From Planctomycetia bacterium (GTDB lineage: Bacteria; Planctomycetota; Planctomycetia; Gemmatales; Gemmataceae): a stretch of 5,673 nt of DNA. Shown piece by piece: positions 1-4,452 of this stretch (position 1 is the first letter of the stretch; every line of letters starts with the position of its first letter). The stretch spans positions 1-5,673 of the forward strand of contig SXHE01000090.1 in assembly GCA_005773755.1 (NCBI GenBank), in the 5' to 3' direction. A program made the translations under genes and the position numbers. The notes under the pieces were generated by a model, which searched no databases, was not told the DNA's origin, and worked only from the letters and a program-made list of their open reading frames with translations.

Positions 1-43
1 GGCCCGAAAGGTCGCCGCCGCCGTGTGAGTTGTTCCGCTCAAA

Positions 44-78
44 CGCAAACGGGCCGCCGGTGTTCGGCCGGCGGCCCG
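44..78 (-). terminator. Rho-independent terminator of the leftward operon
   Basis: A perfect 11-bp inverted repeat (50-60 with 68-78, arm CGGGCCGCCGG) encloses a 7-nt loop. Read on the minus strand it is followed at once by TTTGCGTTTG, the only T-rich tail after a strong stem in the left part of the window. It lies about 100 bases beyond the stop of the last leftward gene (178-621). On the plus strand the stem is followed by a C-rich stretch, so termination is expected mainly for leftward transcripts. The two short T runs are broken by GCG, so efficiency cannot be judged. Confidence 0.7.
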
Positions 79-126
79 CCCCCGTTCCCACCCGCTACGG
101 GGCAGCGGCTAAAGGTGGCGCCCAGC

Positions 127-160
127 GGGCACCGCGCGGTTGGGGTCGCGCGGGCCGCCC
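127..160. repeat. GC-rich stem-loop between last leftward gene and terminator
   Basis: CCGCGCG (132-138) pairs perfectly with CGCGCGG (147-153) around an 8-nt loop. GGGC (127-130) with GCCC (157-160) extends it across a small asymmetric internal loop. It falls in the 3' untranslated part of the leftward transcript, just before the terminator. It may protect the 3' end or help termination; in DNA this rich in GC it may also be chance. Confidence 0.4.
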
Positions 161-177
161 GAAACGCCGCTCGTGGC

Positions 178-621
178 TCACTCGACCCGCGCCAGCCGAA
201 CGTGCGGCCCCGGGGCCAGCCCCTCGTCCCGCCAGCCCGCCTCCGCGCACTCGACCCGCATCTGCCGCAGCAGCTCCGGCACCCGCTCCCCGACCTTGTA
301 GTCCGCCGCCACCGCGTACCCGTTCGGCGCGTGCGGGCCGGCCGGGGCGGGGGTCGCGACCTCGACCCGACACCGCGCAAAGTCGAACCCGTCGCCGAGC
401 GTCTCGCGCAACTCGTCGCGCACGGCCCGCACGCCCTCCGGCACGAACACCGAGGCCGACTCCCACTCGTCCACGGCGAGCCACCCGACCAGCGCGTGCG
501 CGGCCCGCAGTGCCCGGCGCAGCCCGCAGAAGCCGGACGGGGTGACGTCGTAAACCGTGCCGTCCGGCGCGACCACGCGAACGGTGTGGACGCGGGACGC
601 CCGATAGCCGATACTGTCCAT
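178..621 (-). CDS. Hypothetical protein, 147 aa; related to the 117-aa protein at 3995-4348
   Basis: Last gene of the leftward operon, not matched to a named family. The start is ATG at 619-621, preceded by GGAGG with 8-nt spacing. The frame stays open upstream, and a GTG at 658-660 would add 13 residues. Residues 14-26 (VRVVAPDGTVYDV) look like two short strands. An Ala/Leu/Arg-rich helix follows at about 34-50, then a second helix (about 62-76) and a strand C84-R-V-E-V. It has no signal peptide or membrane segment. By eye, residues 14-49 align without gaps to residues 12-47 of the 117-aa protein encoded beside lexA (13 identities), and the shared E-L-R and C-x-V-E-V positions continue the match. 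This protein has a further 35 or so residues at the C-terminus. Function unknown. Confidence 0.85.
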   Translation of the reverse strand: MDSIGYRASRVHTVRVVAPDGTVYDVTPSGFCGLRRALRAAHALVGWLAVDEWESASVFVPEGVRAVRDELRETLGDGFDFARCRVEVATPAPAGPHAPNGYAVAADYKVGERVPELLRQMRVECAEAGWRDEGLAPGPHVRLARVE

Positions 622-634
622 GTCTGAGTCCTCC

Positions 635-678
635 GAGGTGCCCGGCGGTTTGCCTTCCACAGCCCCGCCGGGCACCTC
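635..678 (-). promoter_or_regulatory. 14-bp perfect stem-loop in the leader of the 147-aa gene
   Basis: GAGGTGCCCGGCGG (635-648) and its exact reverse complement (665-678) flank a 16-nt loop. It fills most of the 94-base gap between the zinc-finger-like gene (stop at 716) and the 147-aa gene (start 621), the longest gap inside the operon. On the leftward RNA a Shine-Dalgarno-like AAAGGAGG overlaps the 5' base of the stem, and the GGAGG actually used (630-634) begins the base after the stem ends. No T-run follows on the minus strand, so a control of translation or mRNA processing fits better than a classical terminator. Confidence 0.55.
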
Positions 679-715
679 CTTTGGTGAAACACTTCGACAC
701 GTCAACACAACCAAC

Positions 716-952
716 TCACCGGCCCACGGGCCGGGATCCCTCCGGGGCCTTCGGGATCGGCGTGGCCCCTGCGAGCCGCCGCCGGCACTCCGCGCAGACC
801 CGCTCCGGCCGGTCGCACGTAATCGCCACGCCGGCGATCATCGTCCCGCATAGGGTCGCGGTGAAGCCGTGTGGCCCCTCGGTCCACTTGACGACGTGGC
901 CGACGCCGCGCTCGACCCACCAGGCCCCGACGTCCTCGATGGCAACAGGCAT
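716..952 (-). CDS. Small four-cysteine, zinc-finger-like protein, 78 aa
   Basis: The start is ATG at 950-952, two bases after the TAG stop of the upstream gene, with AAGGAG five bases before it inside that gene's last codons, so translation is probably coupled. A Trp-rich N-terminal part (AWWVERGVGHVVKW, about 10-23) is followed by cysteines C35, C46, C53 and C56, the last two as C-A-E-C, in the order LCG...TC...VCAECRRRL. This spacing suggests one small structural zinc site of the zinc-ribbon kind, like the short CG/CPxC proteins common in phage and actinobacterial accessory regions. The tail (61-78) is Pro/Lys/Arg-rich. The zinc site is inferred from the cysteines; DNA, RNA or protein binding cannot be told apart. 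Confidence 0.85.
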   Translation of the reverse strand: MPVAIEDVGAWWVERGVGHVVKWTEGPHGFTATLCGTMIAGVAITCDRPERVCAECRRRLAGATPIPKAPEGSRPVGR

Positions 953-954
953 CA

Positions 955-1212
955 CTACTCCTTCGGCTGGGTCGGCAACTTCTGTTGCGGGATCAGGTCC
1001 GCGCCGCCGGCCGGCACGACTCCCGGCCGCTCGACCGGGGCGCGCATCGCCTCGCGCCGCAGTTGGTCGAGTTGGAGCCGCAGCTCGCGGTTCTGCGCGG
1101 CCAGTTCGCGGAACGCCGGGTCGTCGTGGACCGGCCGGGGCCGGGCGGCCTCGACCGCCGCCCCGCACAGGGCCCAGCCCGCGGACAAGAGGACCAGAGC
1201 CAAGTACCGCAT
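955..1212 (-). CDS. Small exported or membrane-anchored coiled-coil protein, 85 aa
   Basis: The start is ATG at 1210-1212 with GGAGG eight bases upstream. Residues 1-22 form a typical signal or anchor segment: MR, a hydrophobic run LALVLLSAGWALC, then small residues GAA. C16 sits where a lipobox cysteine might be, but W at -3 and L at -1 are poor. Residues about 31-57 (PAFRELAAQNRELRLQLDQL) are a charged helix with heptad-like leucines, hence a probable coiled coil. The rest is a Pro-rich extended tail. A short N-anchored coiled coil with a Pro-rich tail resembles the general plan of phage spanin subunits, but no endolysin or holin is seen nearby, so that is only a suggestion. It lies 48 bases after the TIGR02996 gene and feeds directly into the cysteine protein gene. 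Confidence 0.8.
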   Translation of the reverse strand: MRYLALVLLSAGWALCGAAVEAARPRPVHDDPAFRELAAQNRELRLQLDQLRREAMRAPVERPGVVPAGGADLIPQQKLPTQPKE

Positions 1213-1231
1213 CAGATCACCCTCCGTAGTG

Positions 1232-1250
1232 GGCCGGCGGTCCGCCGGCC
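1232..1250. repeat. Perfect 9-bp hairpin between two operon genes
   Basis: GGCCGGCGG (1232-1240), a central T, then its exact reverse complement (1242-1250). As RNA it would form an 8-bp stem with a 3-nt loop. It sits in the 48-base gap between the stop of the TIGR02996 gene (1261) and the start of the signal-peptide gene (1212), just upstream of that gene's GGAGG. There is no T-run on either strand. It could be an mRNA processing or stability element, a weak terminator, or a repeat unit found elsewhere in the genome. Confidence 0.5.
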
Positions 1251-1260
1251 GGTGAATCGG

Positions 1261-1884
1261 TCAACCCTCGAACCCGTGCACGCAGTGCCACGCGAGTATC
1301 GCGTCGGTGCACCGCCCGACGTGGAAGCGGCCCACGCCGGGGAACGCGGCCGCCCGCGCCTCCGCCGGGCAGTCGGCCTCCACCCGCGGGGCCGTCTGCG
1401 AGACGCGCGACGCGTACCGCCGTCGCACGCCGGGGCCCGACACGCGCCAGATAAACGCCCCAACTCTGTTGAGGCAGACCAGTGGCACCGGACCGGCGAA
1501 GTGCCGGTGGTACAGGTGCCACTGGCGCTCCGTGCAGCCGACGACCGCCGGGAGCCCGCGGTGCCACGCCACGCTGGTCGCGTAGCTCGACCCGCACTGG
1601 CCGCACAGAACCACCAAGGGGTCGAGAAACCGCCCGCCGGGGCTGACCTCCCACGGCTTCGCGAAGGCGATGGTCTCGAACGTGTGCGCCCGGTGCGCGC
1701 CTTTGACCCGTAGGCGGCGGTGCGACCGGCCTGCGGGCTCGCGCGCGACCTTAATCTGCACGCGAATGAACCCGGCGCGCTCGTCCTGGCCGCGCTCCTG
1801 TAGCCAGTCGGCGTACACCAGCCGCAGCGTGTCGTCGCCGGGCCGCGCCAGGATCGCGGCGATGAAGTCGTCTTCGGTGGTCAT
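1261..1884 (-). CDS. TIGR02996-domain protein, 207 aa
   Basis: The start is ATG at 1882-1884, overlapping the upstream TGA as ATGA, with AAGAGGG seven bases ahead. Residues 2-43 match the TIGR02996 pattern (acidic start, FIAAILARPGDDTLRLVYADWL, QERGQDERAGFIRVQ). This uncharacterised domain is plentiful in Gemmata and relatives, often beside leucine-rich or WD-like repeats. No such repeats follow here. The rest (about 50-207) is rich in Cys and His: C94-G-Q-C97, C117, H123/H126/H128, C137, C172, C192 and C201, which could hold a zinc site. It has no signal peptide or membrane segment. It is the largest product of the leftward operon. The domain call is firm; its biochemical role is unknown, and the zinc site is my inference. 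Confidence 0.92.
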   Translation of the reverse strand: MTTEDDFIAAILARPGDDTLRLVYADWLQERGQDERAGFIRVQIKVAREPAGRSHRRLRVKGAHRAHTFETIAFAKPWEVSPGGRFLDPLVVLCGQCGSSYATSVAWHRGLPAVVGCTERQWHLYHRHFAGPVPLVCLNRVGAFIWRVSGPGVRRRYASRVSQTAPRVEADCPAEARAAAFPGVGRFHVGRCTDAILAWHCVHGFEG

Positions 1885-2096
1885 GTCGTGACCCTCTTCA
1901 GGAAGGCGTGGCGGGCGTCGCGGCCGTCCTTGCAGTGGGCGAACCAGATCAGCGTGCTCGTCCCGTCGGGCCAGTGAACCTCGACGCACTTGTCGTCGGA
2001 GGCCCACACCTTGCCGGGCTTGTGGTCGCGGGCGATGCCGCCGGTGAACCGCACGCGGTCGCCGTCCTTCAGTGTTTCCAGTTCGGCGAGCGTCAC
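1881..2096 (-). CDS. Hypothetical 71-aa protein, probable small beta-barrel
   Basis: GTG start at 2094-2096, overlapping the previous stop as GTGA, with a strong AAAGGAG six bases upstream; its own stop overlaps the next start as ATGA. Both junctions imply tight translational coupling. After a short helix (TLAELETL) the sequence K10-D-G-D-R-V-R-F-T-G-G, then GKVWASDDKCVEVHWPDGT and STLIWF read as five short strands separated by Gly/Asp turns, as in SH3-like or KOW-like barrels. The end is a basic helix (ARHAFLKRV). There are two cysteines (C37, C55) without a metal-site spacing. No named family was recognised. A role as a small nucleic-acid or protein-binding module is possible but inferred only from the apparent fold. 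Confidence 0.83.
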   Translation of the reverse strand: MTLAELETLKDGDRVRFTGGIARDHKPGKVWASDDKCVEVHWPDGTSTLIWFAHCKDGRDARHAFLKRVTT

Positions 2097-2320
2097 GACT
2101 TGCTCCTTTCCGCGAGCATGGCGACGGCCACCTGATACGCGGCCTGCGCCAGGACTTCGGGGTGCGCCGCATCGCCGCGGAGGATCAGGCCGGCGAGCGC
2201 TTGCCCGGCGAACCAGTCGAGCAGCGACATGCCCTCATGCGGCTCGACCCGTTCGGGCCGGCCGGTGGCGCACGTTTTCGACGCGGGCCGCGGGAACGCG
2301 GGCGGGTTCGGATTCTGCAC
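2093..2320 (-). CDS. Small protein of a prophage-associated family, 75 aa
   Basis: The start is GTG at 2318-2320, chosen because GGAGAAG stands five bases upstream; the frame stays open much further, but only as a shadow of the neighbouring genes. An unstructured Pro/Arg-rich N-terminus (1-30) precedes G30-M-S-L-L-D-W-F-A-G-Q-A-L-A-G-L and, after a short acidic turn, A-Q-A-A-Y-Q-V-A-V-A-M-L-A-E-R. Known short proteins of phages and prophages share this plan: a basic or acidic tail, then (R/L)(E/D)(W/Y)FAGxALxGL, then AYxxADAMLAxR near the end. Their function is unknown. The match is from memory of the family pattern, not a search. Its stop overlaps the next gene's GTG. Confidence 0.82.
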   Translation of the reverse strand: MQNPNPPAFPRPASKTCATGRPERVEPHEGMSLLDWFAGQALAGLILRGDAAHPEVLAQAAYQVAVAMLAERSKS

Positions 2321-2352
2321 GAGACTTCTCCGGGCTTGGTGGTGCGGGTCGG

Positions 2353-2592
2353 TTACTTCTCGCGGCCCTTCGCCGGCTTGCCCTTCGCCGGGTCTTCCTC
2401 CGGCTTCGGCACCGGGGCCGGCGCGGGCAGTGCGACCACCGGCAAGGGCGGGGCGATCCCCAGCCGCGCGCGGAACTGGTCGCGGACGGATTCCAGGTCG
2501 TCCGCGATGTCCTCCATCGCCCTGGCCGCGCGGTCGGCCGCGGTCGTCTGCCGGTCCATGCTGCCGAACAAGCCTTTGAGCCACGCGATCAT
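2353..2592 (-). CDS. Hypothetical 79-aa protein with amphipathic helix and Pro/Lys tail
   Basis: ATG start at 2590-2592 with GGAGG seven bases upstream; TAA stop. Residues 1-11 (MIAWLKGLFGS) could lie on a membrane as an amphipathic segment. Residues 13-45 are a charged helix with hydrophobic spacing (RAARAMEDIADDLESVRDQF), a probable coiled coil. Residues 47-79 are an extended Pro/Ala stretch ending in a strongly basic KGKPAKGREK. There are no cysteines and no catalytic motif. The order of membrane-seeking start, short coiled coil and disordered basic tail suggests an adaptor or scaffold-like peptide. No family was recognised. Confidence 0.8.
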   Translation of the reverse strand: MIAWLKGLFGSMDRQTTAADRAARAMEDIADDLESVRDQFRARLGIAPPLPVVALPAPAPVPKPEEDPAKGKPAKGREK

Positions 2593-2628
2593 CGGTCGTC
2601 CTCCGTTGGGGGTTGGGTCGGGGTGTCG

Positions 2629-3132
2629 CTACTTGCTCGCCGCCATCGGCCGCAGCGCCTTCAGCTTCTCGATGGTCTTGCGGACCGTTTCGTAATCCGC
2701 GTGCTGGTCGGCCGAGTCGCCGGGGTAGGGTTCCATCCAAACCCACGCGAGTGCCAGGGCGCGGCCCATCTCCTCGTAGATCGACGGCGCGGGCGTGTAG
2801 CCCTTCGCGAGCAGCTCCGCCTCGGAGAACCAGCCGTCCTCGGTCCCGTCCGGGGCGATGGCGAGGTATTCCCAGCCGTTCGGGTACTCGGTGACGATGC
2901 GCGTCGCGCCCGTCTCCTCGTCGTACTCCTCGAACCCGTGGGGTTTGAGGCGGACGCCTTCGATGGTGTTGTCGGTGTAGCGCAGCGGCTTCGCGGGGTC
3001 GCCGTTGCGACACGGCTTCTCGTCGGGACCGGCGAGGCCCATGTACCACGTCCGCACCTTCTGCCCGACCGCGAACAGCGGCAGCCGGTCGCGGGCCTCG
3101 TCGAAGCTCATCGGTTCCGGTTTCGTCGCCAT
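2629..3132 (-). CDS. Hypothetical acidic protein, 167 aa
   Basis: The chosen start is ATG at 3130-3132, with AGAGGG seven bases upstream. An in-frame GTG at 3163-3165 would add 11 residues and overlap the previous stop as GTGA, but it lacks its own clear ribosome binding site. The protein is soluble, acidic and aromatic-rich: W29-Y-M near the start, C41, a run of Glu/Asp around 67-75, then Y83-P-N-G-W-E-Y and DGTEDGWFSEAELLAKGY, and a C-terminal helical part (118-162) ending in KTIEKLKALR. DGTEDGWF next to SEAEL resembles the strand-turn-helix of small mixed alpha/beta folds. No signal peptide, no metal motif and no recognised family. It is the second-largest product of the operon. Confidence 0.8.
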   Translation of the reverse strand: MATKPEPMSFDEARDRLPLFAVGQKVRTWYMGLAGPDEKPCRNGDPAKPLRYTDNTIEGVRLKPHGFEEYDEETGATRIVTEYPNGWEYLAIAPDGTEDGWFSEAELLAKGYTPAPSIYEEMGRALALAWVWMEPYPGDSADQHADYETVRKTIEKLKALRPMAASK

Positions 3133-3161
3133 TGCCTTGCCCTCTGGTGGTGTCGAAAAGT

Positions 3162-3410
3162 TCACAGTGCGGTTGCGGCCTTACGGAACTCGGCCACCTG
3201 AAGCAGGCGGGCCGGGTTCGGCACGTTCGCGGAAATCACTTCCAGGTGCGGGTTGTGGGCGGGGTCGCGGACCAGCGCCACCGCGACAATCTGGTAATCC
3301 CGGCGGCGCTCGCAGGCGTGACTGCGGGCGTCGGCCTCGCGGCGGTGCGCGCCCATCAGGTTCCAGCCGGTCAGGTCGTCGCACGAGTAGCCGAGCACGC
3401 GGAAGTTCAC
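3162..3410 (-). CDS. Hypothetical protein, 82 aa
   Basis: GTG start at 3408-3410, preceded by GGAG six bases away; that ribosome binding site lies between the upstream stop (3423) and this start, only 12 bases in all. The N-terminal half is rich in Arg, His and Cys (C10, C33, with SHACERRRDY). The C-terminal half contains two likely strands, YQIVAVALV and HLEVISANV, then a helix ARLLQVAEFRKAATAL. The layout suggests a small alpha/beta protein. Two cysteines and three histidines could bind a metal but have no recognised spacing. No family was identified; the gene call rests on the ribosome binding site, spacing and operon order. Confidence 0.75.
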   Translation of the reverse strand: MNFRVLGYSCDDLTGWNLMGAHRREADARSHACERRRDYQIVAVALVRDPAHNPHLEVISANVPNPARLLQVAEFRKAATAL

Positions 3411-3422
3411 GGGTGACTCCGT

Positions 3423-3638
3423 TCACGGTTGGGGCTCGGGTTCGTCCTGGGCTTCGGTTGCAGTCGTTGCGTCCGGTTGCGGCTTCGGCCCGCGCGGGCC
3501 GCGTCGCCGGGCCGGGTGCGGCACGCGGAACACGCTCTGGAAAAACCGCACGAGCGCGTCGCCCTCGCGGTTGTCCGCCTCGGCCTCGCACTTGAGGCGG
3601 GCGCGTTCGGCGTCGGTCAGTTCGCGTTCGTCGGTCAT
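3423..3638 (-). CDS. First gene of the leftward operon; hypothetical charged protein, 71 aa
   Basis: ATG start at 3636-3638 with AGGAG six bases upstream, about 26 bases downstream of the predicted transcription start of the strong leftward promoter. Residues 1-27 are a highly charged helix (DERELTDAERARLKCEAEA), followed by ALVRFFQSVFRV, an aromatic amphipathic segment. The rest is disordered: a basic patch (ARRRGPRGPK) and an acidic Pro/Glu end. No family was recognised. As the promoter-proximal gene it should be the most expressed of the set. The same GGAGTCAC sequence precedes this start and that of the next gene. Confidence 0.78.
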   Translation of the reverse strand: MTDERELTDAERARLKCEAEADNREGDALVRFFQSVFRVPHPARRRGPRGPKPQPDATTATEAQDEPEPQP

Positions 3639-3670
3639 GTGTGACTCCTGGTTGTGCCTGACTGATGAGG

Positions 3671-3699
3671 ATGATATGTCACCGTGGATATAATGTCAA
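3671..3699 (-). promoter_or_regulatory. Strong sigma70-type promoter of the leftward operon
   Basis: On the minus strand TTGACA (3699-3694, all six consensus bases) is followed after exactly 17 bases by TATCAT (3676-3671, five of six). The predicted start is near 3664, giving a leader of about 26 bases with an AGGAG before the first gene. This is markedly A/T-richer than its surroundings. A TGTCAAC repeat covers the -35 box and a TGTCACC copy abuts the -10 box, so a repressor site is likely. Confidence 0.82.
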
Positions 3700-3725
3700 C
3701 ATGGAAACTACGCGGATTGTCAACC
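3677..3725 (+). repeat. TGTCAAC-type direct repeats over divergent promoters (candidate operator)
   Basis: TGTCACC at 3677-3683, TGTCAAC at 3694-3700 and TGTCAAC at 3719-3725 all point the same way, with start-to-start distances of 17 and 25 bases. The second copy coincides with the leftward -35 box and the third overlaps the rightward -35 box. Short tandem direct repeats over promoters are typical targets of ribbon-helix-helix repressors, and such a protein appears to be encoded just downstream. Part of the similarity is forced by the -35 consensus itself, which weakens the case. Confidence 0.45.
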
Positions 3726-3745
3726 TTGTCGTTGTGGGGTATAGT
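3717..3745 (+). promoter_or_regulatory. Sigma70-type promoter of the RHH-like gene
   Basis: TTGTCA (3717-3722, five of six) is followed after 17 bases by TATAGT (3740-3745, five of six). The expected start is near 3752, leaving a leader of about 45 bases before the GGGGAG ribosome binding site. It stands back to back with the leftward promoter, their -35 boxes only 17 bases apart, so one bound regulator could control both. Confidence 0.75.
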
Positions 3746-3796
3746 GTCTACGGGGCACAAACGGAATCACCTTGCCGCGAGAGCCGGGGAGCGGGT

Positions 3797-3994
3797 ATGC
3801 AAGCGGTCATGGCACGCATCCGAATCACGATCGACACCGAAGAGGTGTTCAAGCGCGCGTTTCTTTCCGCCGCGAACCTCGCGGGGAAAAGTCCGCAGGA
3901 GTATTTCGAGCACCTCGTCGGCGAACACTGCCCCGAGGACGTTGAGCGCGCGCAGAAGGCCATCGACGCCGAGCAGAAGAAGGGCAAGAAGTAA
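3797..3994 (+). CDS. Small ribbon-helix-helix-like DNA-binding protein, 65 aa
   Basis: The start is ATG at 3797-3799, with GGGGAG five bases upstream; a second ATG at 3809 would give 61 aa. The open frame further upstream is the promoter region. Residues 6-12 (ARIRITI) form one strand, 14-29 (TEEVFKRAFLSAANLA) helix A, then the turn G30-K-S-P-Q, helix B (EYFEHLVGEH) and a charged lysine-ending tail. This strand-helix-turn-helix order and length are those of MetJ/Arc-type (RHH) repressors, which bind as dimers with the strand in the major groove. The call comes from this pattern and from its position beside repeat-bearing divergent promoters. It may be an autoregulator and repressor of the leftward operon, or a lone antitoxin-like protein. 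Its stop directly abuts the convergent gene's stop. Confidence 0.78.
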   Translation: MQAVMARIRITIDTEEVFKRAFLSAANLAGKSPQEYFEHLVGEHCPEDVERAQKAIDAEQKKGKK

Positions 3995-4348
3995 CTATGC
4001 CGCGCGCCCTCCCCGCGCGGCGCACCCCTTTCCCGCTGGTGCGGCCGGTCGCACCACGAACCGCGCCACCACCGGCCACGTCGCCCGTTCGCCACGCCCC
4101 TCCCGGCGCGACACCTCCACCACGCACCCCAGCGGATCGGCCCCGTCGGCCACAAGCGCGGCCCGCAGCTCCCGCGCCCAGTCCGCCGCGCCGGCCTCCG
4201 CGATCCCCGCCAGGAACGCGCGCAGGTGCCGCGCGCAGTCGAGCGCGAGCCGCGGCCGGTAGATCCACCGCAGCCCCACGCTCCACACGTCGCCGTCCTC
4301 GGTTCTGACCCGCAGGCAGTGCGGCGCGTCCGTGCTCGCATCGTGCAT
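3995..4348 (-). CDS. 117-aa hypothetical, divergent from lexA; homologue of the 147-aa protein at 178-621
   Basis: ATG start at 4346-4348 with AAGAGGA nine bases upstream; TAG stop touching the stop of the convergent RHH-like gene. Residues 12-24 (LRVRTEDGDVWSV) form two likely strands, 33-50 a helix (RLALDCARHLRAFLAG), 56-66 a second helix with A-R-E-L-R, then C75-V-V-E-V, and a Gly/Ala/Arg-rich tail. By eye this matches the last gene product of the leftward operon from end to end, with one gap near residue 50 and one near residue 67. No catalytic motif, signal or membrane segment. An identical copy of the lexA operator lies 38-51 bases upstream, so the LexA-like repressor probably controls it and it may be induced by DNA damage. 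Function unknown. Confidence 0.82.
   Translation of the reverse strand: MHDASTDAPHCLRVRTEDGDVWSVGLRWIYRPRLALDCARHLRAFLAGIAEAGAADWARELRAALVADGADPLGCVVEVSRREGRGERATWPVVARFVVRPAAPAGKGCAARGGRAA
3999..4021 (+). terminator. Candidate terminator hairpin at the convergent junction
   Basis: GCCGCGCG (3999-4006) and CGCGCGGC (4014-4021) pair perfectly over 8 bp around a C-rich 7-nt loop. It begins five bases after the TAA of the RHH-like gene and is followed on the plus strand by GCACCCCTTT, a weak T-run. It lies inside the last codons of the opposing gene (3995-4348), so it would also be carried by that gene's mRNA. The symmetrical placement suggests a shared terminator, but the lack of a good U-tract keeps this tentative. 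Confidence 0.4.
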
Positions 4349-4385
4349 CTGGAAAAATCCTCTTGCCTTGCCCGACCGGATGAAT

Positions 4386-4399
4386 TACACAATTGTGTA
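4386..4399. promoter_or_regulatory. Operator 1 of the LexA-like repressor, TACACAATTGTGTA
   Basis: A perfect 14-bp palindrome in an otherwise GC-rich region, 38 bases upstream of the start of the leftward 117-aa gene. On the minus strand its end overlaps TGTAAT (4389-4384), a -10-like hexamer (five of six) about 29 bases ahead of that gene's leader end, with no convincing -35 box. Binding here should block the leftward gene. The word does not match the usual enterobacterial (CTGT-N8-ACAG) or Bacillus-type (GAAC-N4-GTTC) LexA boxes. Confidence 0.8.
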
Positions 4400-4431
4400 C
4401 CTTGCCGGCGCGGGGCCGTCAACTGCAACTT

Positions 4432-4445
4432 TACACAATTGTGTA
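4432..4445. promoter_or_regulatory. Operator 2 of the LexA-like repressor, TACACAATTGTGTA
   Basis: An exact second copy of the same 14-bp palindrome, centred 46 bases from the first and ending seven bases before the lexA ATG. The identical stretch is 15 bases counting the preceding T. Its position at the very start of the gene implies direct autorepression. No other copy was seen in the window. Confidence 0.82.
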
Positions 4446-4452
4446 TGTCGCC

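Noticed and set aside
1..7. GGCCCGA at the left edge equals the last bases of the tRNA fragment (5663-5669), as if both element ends were present
   Set aside because: Only seven GC-rich bases agree and the next bases differ (AAG versus CTG), so chance is likely.
2..28. End of a rightward gene (…ARKVAAAV, TGA at 26-28) at the left edge
   Set aside because: Eight codons are too few to support a gene; possible but not provable from this window.
2093..3049. 318-codon open frame on the minus strand
   Set aside because: Only its last 75 codons, with their own GTG and ribosome site, are a convincing gene; the rest is an Arg/Gly/Pro-rich shadow of two better-supported genes in another frame.
1990..3201. 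403-codon open frame on the plus strand
   Set aside because: Opposite to six well-supported minus-strand genes, Arg-rich, and without a ribosome site or known motif; a high-GC artefact.
3665..3796. N-terminal extension of the RHH-like gene
   Set aside because: The promoter TTGTCA-N17-TATAGT lies inside it, and the best ribosome site is before 3797.
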